DNA from: JAEUIX01 sp046156035
GTDB taxonomy: Bacteria; Planctomycetota; Phycisphaerae; Phycisphaerales; UBA1924
Assembly: GCA_046156035.1 (NCBI GenBank)
Contig: JBJXEW010000014.1
Location: forward strand, 78,685 to 142,684
DNA length: 64,000 nucleotides
Reading direction: 5' to 3'
The notes below the pieces were generated by a model. The model made no database searches, was not told the origin of the DNA, and saw only the letters and a program-made list of their open reading frames with translations. Position numbers and translations under genes: made by a program. Below are positions 61,221 through 64,000 of the stretch, in pieces (within the stretch, counting starts at the first letter, position 1; every line of letters begins with the position of its first letter).

Positions 61221-62213
61221 TTAGAGGTTCGGCCCGCGTCTTCGCTCCCTTCGCGCCATCATCAGCGCCCCCGCCGCGATGAGCGCGGCTGGTCCGGGGG
61301 CAGGAATGCTCGCGAACGGGCTGTCGTCATCGGGGCCCCCGCCGGGCGGGAACGGGTTGCCGCCTCCCCCTCCGCCACCACCACCGCCCCCCCCTCCCCC
61401 TCCGCCCCCCCCGCGCGGGTTGCCGTAAAGGTTCTCGGCGCTGAAGCCGGGTGCGCCGACACCGCTGGACCCGAAGTCGGCGACGGTGGCCGGGCCCATC
61501 ACATCGGCCTGCAACTCGTCGGTGCTGGGTGGCGTGGTGTACGTAAACACATGAAGGTTGTCGATACCCCAGCGGTGGCTTCCTGCGCGCAGGCCCGCAC
61601 CCTTGAAGCGGATGCGGGCGACGGGTCCGGAGTGCTTGGCCGTGACGATGAGGCGGTAGGTGCTGTCGCTCTCGCCCCGGGCGCTGTAGCCCAGCGAGTT
61701 GGTCGTGAACGAGCCGCGCGTGGCCTCGTGGGTGCGGCCGCCGAAGGTGTCCGGGTAACTCTGCAGCACGCTCCCCTCCGAACTTCCCGGCGAGTCGCCG
61801 CGGATGTTGGAGAAACTCGAGTCGAGCGTCGGGTCGTTCTCATCCACACGCAGGGACCACGTTTGCTGGCTCTCGGTGCCGGACGCGGCGGTGTCGCCCC
61901 AGGGGCCGATCACGAGCAGATCCAGCGCGAGCACCAGGTGGGTGTGCTCGGTGAGGTTGGTGATGACGAGTTCGGTCTCTTCGTTGTCAAAGGGGCCGAG
62001 GAACGATTCGCCGCCGGGCGATGTGCCCAGGCGCGGGTCGGACCAGCCCTCAGCGGGGAAGGAATCGAAGTTGTTGGAGTATGCGCCACCCTTGCCCTCG
62101 CTGGCGAGGAGCGCGGGTGCGACAGAGACGGTCGCGCACAGGCCCGCCGCGGCGGCGAGCCACGCGGAACGGCTGCCCGTGGATGGACGATGTGAAGTTC
62201 TTCTGCGAGCCAT
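61221..62213 (-). CDS. secreted protein with poly-Gly linker and PEP-CTERM-like tail
   Basis: 330-residue exported protein. Its signal peptide (AWLAAAAGLCATVSVAPALLA) precedes a beta-rich domain of unknown fold (FLGPFDNEETELVITNLTEH, SQQTWSLRVDENDPTLDSSF and SHRWGIDNLHVFTY) that resembles carbohydrate- or matrix-binding modules in planctomycete surface proteins. Then comes an uninterrupted run of about 18-19 Gly, a Gly/Pro linker and the tail SIPAPGPAALIAAGALMMARRERRR. The Gly run is a long homopolymer-like CCC/CCT/CCA tract on the plus strand (61363-61415), prone to slippage. ATG 62213 follows AAGGAGGG by 6 nt. Confidence 0.82.
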   Translation of the reverse strand: MARRRTSHRPSTGSRSAWLAAAAGLCATVSVAPALLASEGKGGAYSNNFDSFPAEGWSDPRLGTSPGGESFLGPFDNEETELVITNLTEHTHLVLALDLLVIGPWGDTAASGTESQQTWSLRVDENDPTLDSSFSNIRGDSPGSSEGSVLQSYPDTFGGRTHEATRGSFTTNSLGYSARGESDSTYRLIVTAKHSGPVARIRFKGAGLRAGSHRWGIDNLHVFTYTTPPSTDELQADVMGPATVADFGSSGVGAPGFSAENLYGNPRGGGGGGGGGGGGGGGGGGNPFPPGGGPDDDSPFASIPAPGPAALIAAGALMMARRERRRGPNL

Positions 62214-62254
62214 GAGGGGCCCTCCTTGCTCTGTTGACATCCCCTACCAAACCT

Positions 62255-62352
62255 CGTGGCACAGGCTTTCAGCCTGTGTCCTACCCGATCTCCCGACACG
62301 CACATGCCGCGTTCCACGAGGTGTGGAGGCACAGCCTGAAAGGCTGTGCCTC
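62255..62352. repeat. REPIN-like inverted doublet 2 (family B)
   Basis: Hairpin CACAGGC-TTTCA-GCCTGTG at 62260-62278 is followed after exactly 51 nt by CACAGCC-TGAAA-GGCTGTG at 62330-62348, extended to an 11-bp stem (GAGGCACAGCC...). Orientation is inverted, and the flank CGTGGC is shared with doublet 1. It lies upstream of the PEP-CTERM-like gene. Confidence 0.82.
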
Positions 62353-62360
62353 GAGGGCTC

Positions 62361-62602
62361 GTAGCCGCGCACCCGACCCGCACGGAATGTGCGATTCAGG
62401 GCGGTGCCGTGCCAGTGCCGGAACGAAGATGGGCGAGCCGCGTTGGGAAGACGTGCGGGTTGTGCGGGTGGGGAACGGCGGTTCCGAGAACCGCGGCCCC
62501 CTACGGTCGGATGGCTCAGGCCCAGCTTGGAGCAAGAGTCCGTAGCACGGTTCACCCAGACTTAGCGGCCGCAGTACGTCGGGCTGGCCAGGAGAAATGC
62601 GA
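62361..62602. other. intergenic region with hairpin repeat, family H
   Basis: 242 nt between the family B doublet and the DUF6642-like gene. GCGGTTC-CGA-GAACCGC at 62478-62494 forms a 7-bp hairpin within a GTGGGGAACGG...CCCCCTACGG unit, another dispersed-repeat type. No ORF supported. AGGAG at 62590-62594 is the ribosome-binding site of the next gene. Confidence 0.55.
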
Positions 62603-63196
62603 ATGCGACGATCCGCCTACAACATCTTCTGCCTTGAAGGAGACTGGTACGGCGACCTCAAGAATCCGTCCACTGTGCGGCCCGTCTTTGACCTACTCAG
62701 GCAGGTGTACCCAAACGTCAACTACATTTACCGGAGCATCGGGACCCCGGCCGAGTTCAAGCACTTCTTGGGCGTTTGGAAGCAGAGGCGGTTTGCGGAC
62801 TATCCAATTCTCTACTTGGCGTTCCACGGGAGTCCTGGCAAGGTGCATGTAGGAGACCAGCGAAGAAGGGAGGGCGTCTTGTCGCTAGACGAGATTTCCA
62901 GAATTCTTGGCAGCCACTGCAAGGGGCGATTGATCCACTTTGGCGCATGCAGCGTGCTTGCCGGCGACCGGAGACACCTCACGCGATTCCTAGCAAGCAC
63001 GGGAGCGCTGGCCATATCCGGCTACAGGACGGATATCGGGTGGATGCACTCGGCCGCGTTTGAGGTGTTTCTGCTCATGGCCATGCAGATGCAGAAGCCG
63101 ACACGGAGTGGTGCGGCGGCGGTCGAGCGCCGTGTGCATGAAATGGCTGGCAAACAGGCACGCGAACTGACATTCCGAATGGAAGTGGCGCAGTAG
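62603..63196 (+). CDS. DUF6642-like protein with caspase/CHAT-type His-Cys motif
   Basis: 197-residue protein. The start NIFCLEGDWYGDLKNPSTVRPV and DYPILYLAFHGSPG match, by memory, the DUF6642 family. The pattern is that of a caspase-like fold: a strand followed by HG (ILYLAFHG, His75) and a strand followed by C (LIHFGACSV, Cys116), as in C14/CHAT peptidases. No other domain is fused, so any peptidase role would depend on partner proteins. ATG 62603 is preferred over 62597 because AGGAG then has an 8-nt spacing. The gene uses more A/T-rich codons than its neighbours and sits in an accessory region near small orphans and a possible mobile element, suggesting transfer. Confidence 0.8.
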   Translation: MRRSAYNIFCLEGDWYGDLKNPSTVRPVFDLLRQVYPNVNYIYRSIGTPAEFKHFLGVWKQRRFADYPILYLAFHGSPGKVHVGDQRRREGVLSLDEISRILGSHCKGRLIHFGACSVLAGDRRHLTRFLASTGALAISGYRTDIGWMHSAAFEVFLLMAMQMQKPTRSGAAAVERRVHEMAGKQARELTFRMEVAQ

Positions 63197-63274
63197 TCCC
63201 AACCGCGCATCGGGCCACGGGTACACGTCAGCCTCGCGTGGCCTCAAGACCGCGCTTGCTCACGGCGCAGTAGA

Positions 63275-63604
63275 TCACTCCGACGGTGCTAGCCCGCTCG
63301 CCCGCAGCCATGCCCGCGCGTCGGCCTTGGCCTCGTAGAGTGATTCGGTGTCATCGCTCAGCAGAACCCGTAGCCGTCCGATGCGTTTTCGGCTGCGTTG
63401 TCGGATCGCGCAATCGAACTCGAGGTACCACCGGTCATTGAACCCGTAGTCGCAGCCCTCGTACACGACGGCGTTGCAGGCAGCCCACCCCGTGACGGGA
63501 TAATGGGCAAGGAACTCGCCCTCAGCTTCCAAGACGCGCTCCCGCTCTAGGCGTTCTCTTTTCCAGAGTGCATTCAGTGATGTGGCATGTGCGCGGCGTG
63601 TCAT
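63275..63604 (-). CDS. small hypothetical protein, 109 residues
   Basis: Unrecognised protein (SLNALWKRERLERERVLEAE helix, GWAACNAVVYEGCDYGFNDRWY, IGRLRVLLSDDTESLYEAKADARAW). It has no signal peptide or membrane helix. Its ATG at 63604 overlaps the stop of the 76-residue protein (ATGA), so it is the second gene of a two-gene operon. It is convergent with the DUF6642-like gene. Function unknown. Confidence 0.65.
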   Translation of the reverse strand: MTRRAHATSLNALWKRERLERERVLEAEGEFLAHYPVTGWAACNAVVYEGCDYGFNDRWYLEFDCAIRQRSRKRIGRLRVLLSDDTESLYEAKADARAWLRASGLAPSE

Positions 63605-63831
63605 CGACGTCTCATTGCTGGGGCTGCGTCGAACTTCGTTTCGACGAGGTCCGCGAACTGCTTCCATGACATCTGGATGGCGTGCTTCGCACCCTTGGGG
63701 AACCAATCGACGCGACCCTTGCTGACTTGCAGCCTTCCTAGGCGCACTCCGGCACGGTCTACGTCAAAGCAGACGTCGTCGTTCATCAGGACGGCGGTTG
63801 GCGTCTTGTACGTCACGTTGTGTTCAGCCAA
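63601..63831 (-). CDS. small hypothetical protein with TTG start, 76 residues
   Basis: Short soluble protein (VTYKTPTAVLMNDDVCFDVD, then LGRLQVSKGRVDWFPK and MSWKQFADLVE). The phrase SKGRVDWFPKG with MSWKQF resembles a small widespread bacterial family that I cannot name. The TTG at 63831 is supported by AAGGAG 7 nt upstream. It overlaps the downstream gene by 4 nt (ATGA), giving a coupled pair. The function is unknown; a two-gene cassette in an accessory region could be a toxin-antitoxin or regulator pair, but there is no diagnostic motif. Confidence 0.65.
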   Translation of the reverse strand: MAEHNVTYKTPTAVLMNDDVCFDVDRAGVRLGRLQVSKGRVDWFPKGAKHAIQMSWKQFADLVETKFDAAPAMRRR

Positions 63832-63993
63832 GGCGTACTCCTTATCGGGGGGACTATTCGCGAAGGGGTCATGACTAGGTTCTGTCTGACGGATGGTTTG
63901 TTCGGCGCATGTTTGGCGCGGGGTCGGCGGTGTGGAAGGTGGCGCTTTGGTTGAGGAGCGGTCAGCATGCGGCTTCCGGCAAGGAGGCCAGCG

Positions 63994-64000
63994 ATGCGAC
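63994..64000 (+). CDS. start of a gene cut by the window end
   Basis: ATG at 63994 stands 6 nt after a strong AAGGAGG (63981-63987), so a gene probably begins here. Only two codons are visible. About 120 nt upstream (63875) a GTTCTGTCTGACGG-type sequence resembles some insertion-sequence termini, so the gene may be a transposase, but this is weak. Confidence 0.35.

Noticed and set aside
1..64000. tRNA, rRNA or other structural RNA genes
   Set aside because: No cloverleaf, GTTCGAATC-type T-arm or rRNA-like stretch was recognised by eye; a covariance-model search could still find a small RNA.

Overview
The window reads as a chromosomal segment of a high-GC planctomycete, most likely of the class Phycisphaerae. 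The reasons are mixed. Seen in the sequence: strong GC bias with GC-rich third positions; secreted proteins ending in a short PEP-CTERM-like tail (P-x-P, hydrophobic stretch, Arg cluster); an exoglucosidase-like protein with a C-terminal DYNRDGSLNPDDLGDF dockerin-like repeat; and a DUF58/BatA/VWA/coiled-coil/prenyltransferase-like gene cluster. Known: these traits are typical of planctomycetes. The species is not identifiable from sequence alone.

Layout. 1-4.7 kb: end of an ABC-2 transporter operon (membrane protein, ATPase, fused permease). 4.7-6.0: DegT-type aminotransferase (minus). 6.2-13.3: a tight four-gene operon (periplasmic HlyD-type adaptor; GAF domain fused to an HlyD adaptor; M50 metalloprotease fused to an HlyD-like domain; short SecA-like ATPase), the best candidate here for an undescribed export or surface-protein-processing system. 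13.4-14.3: PEP-CTERM-like secreted protein. 14.7-21.2: housekeeping block with gyrB, pdxH, dnaB and an HU-like protein. 21.3-23.9: restriction-modification pair (PD-(D/E)XK nuclease plus Eco57I-type adenine methyltransferase). 24.1-35.3: secreted protein, PAP2/acid phosphatase lipoprotein, ftsK, alpha-amylase, membrane protein, folE2 and class II DAHP synthase. 35.5-47.4 (minus): DUF58, BatA/VWA, VWA/GATase-like, large DUF4175-like, Gln-rich and prenyltransferase-like genes. 47.4-58.7: rlmN, LEA-type lipoprotein, small membrane protein, giant PQQ-propeller protein, methyltransferase and GH15-like glucosidase. 59-64: TPR protein and accessory small genes (retropepsin-like protein, PEP-CTERM-like protein, caspase-like DUF6642 protein, two overlapping small genes), ending at the start of another gene.

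A second theme is dispersed short repeats. At least eight sequence families occur. Several form hairpins whose stem differences between copies are compensatory. Copies lie in frame inside gyrB and rlmN, supply the hydrophobic core of two neighbouring signal peptides, fill the short gaps between co-oriented genes where they provide the Shine-Dalgarno sequence, and form two inverted doublets (REPIN-like) with the same 51-nt spacing. No rRNA, tRNA or CRISPR array was recognised. Start codons were chosen from Shine-Dalgarno motifs, overlaps and signal peptides. Several are uncertain and are flagged.
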